DNA of 38,939 nucleotides from Streptomyces althioticus (lineage in GTDB: Bacteria > Actinomycetota > Actinomycetes > Streptomycetales > Streptomycetaceae): the NCBI GenBank assembly GCA_014649355.1, contig BMSW01000036.1:1-38939 (forward strand), written 5' to 3'. Made by a program: the position numbers and the translations under genes. The notes below the pieces were generated by a model. The model was not told the DNA's origin. It saw only the letters and a list, made by a program, of their open reading frames with translations, and made no database searches. The first letter of the stretch is position 1; the number at the start of each line of letters is the position of its first letter. Below are positions 38,878 through 38,939 of the stretch, piece by piece.

Positions 38878-38939
38878 CTAGCTGTATTGCCCTGTGAGGT
38901 TGGGGACGCGGCTGGCGGGTGGTTGCCCTTTCAGCGCGG
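38878..38939 (-). mobile_element. IS481-like transposase, C-terminal end only
   Basis: The minus strand reads ALKGQPPASRVPNLTGQYS and stops with TAG at 38880-38878; the rest of the gene lies beyond the window. The tail is homologous to the one at 1-60 and, from memory, identical in style to Streptomyces IS481-family transposases. The 49 bp between the AKR stop and this stop contain no clear terminal inverted repeat that I can identify. Confidence 0.65.

Overview
The window is high-GC actinobacterial DNA, almost certainly a Streptomyces chromosome. Codon third positions are nearly all G or C, GTG starts are common, terminators are long GC hairpins without U-tracts, and the gene content matches: a class F sortase, a DUF574 methyltransferase, an RmdA-type c-di-GMP phosphodiesterase, egtABCD, and a B. 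subtilis-type sdhCAB. From memory, the stretch from the SCO0930-family lipoprotein through rmdA, sdhCAB and the egt genes resembles the S. coelicolor SCO0910-SCO0930 region. I could not align it. I recognise no biosynthetic gene cluster, phage, CRISPR array, tRNA or rRNA.

Both edges are cut inside mobile DNA. Bases 1-60 (+) and 38878-38939 (-) encode homologous transposase C-terminal tails (IS481-like), facing each other across the window. At the left edge a 224-bp MITE with perfect 18-bp terminal inverted repeats sits in a CTAG that serves as stop codon for both the transposase and the convergent amino-acid permease. The CTAG target duplication leaves both genes with a stop.

Layout: 0.3-2.3 kb, permease and universal stress protein (-). 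2.4-4.9 kb, polysaccharide deacetylase, class F sortase (-) and a divergent surface protein with a C-terminal membrane anchor. 4.9-9.6 kb, TrmB/LuxR-type regulator (-) divergent from a 1150-aa S8 protease with a beta-propeller-like repeat region. 9.6-11.0 kb, DUF4239 membrane protein and a Pro/Thr-stalk surface protein (-). 11.2-15.4 kb, repeat lipoprotein, then the DUF574 methyltransferase coupled to rmdA. 15.7-20.1 kb, LysR (-) divergent from sdhCAB with a LysR-type box between them. 20.3-24.7 kb, PRC-barrel/DUF2382 protein, LLM oxidoreductase (-), HAD phosphatase, dodecin (-) and an orphan sugar-binding lipoprotein behind a DasR-like palindrome. 24.7-29.1 kb, ergothioneine operon egtABCD (-). 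29.4-33.2 kb, bacterial PARG-type protein, PemK/MazF-like protein (-), FMN split-barrel protein (-), isochorismatase-type hydrolase and an AadA-like nucleotidyltransferase. 32.7-34.7 kb, TetR (-) divergent from an SDR with two matching operators, then a small secreted protein. 34.9-38.8 kb, aldo/keto reductase, then LysR (-) divergent from an epimerase-like protein and a second aldo/keto reductase.

Functionally the window mixes redox metabolism and protection (second SDH, ergothioneine, dodecin, LLM, SDR, AKRs), cell-surface remodelling (deacetylase, sortase, protease, lipoproteins) and developmental signalling (RmdA). The least explained items are the sortase with its neighbouring anchored protein, the protease/regulator pair with 20-bp-phased repeats, the methyltransferase-rmdA coupling, and the Pro/Thr-stalk + DUF4239 pair. 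I see no wholly new multi-gene system that I could defend from sequence alone.
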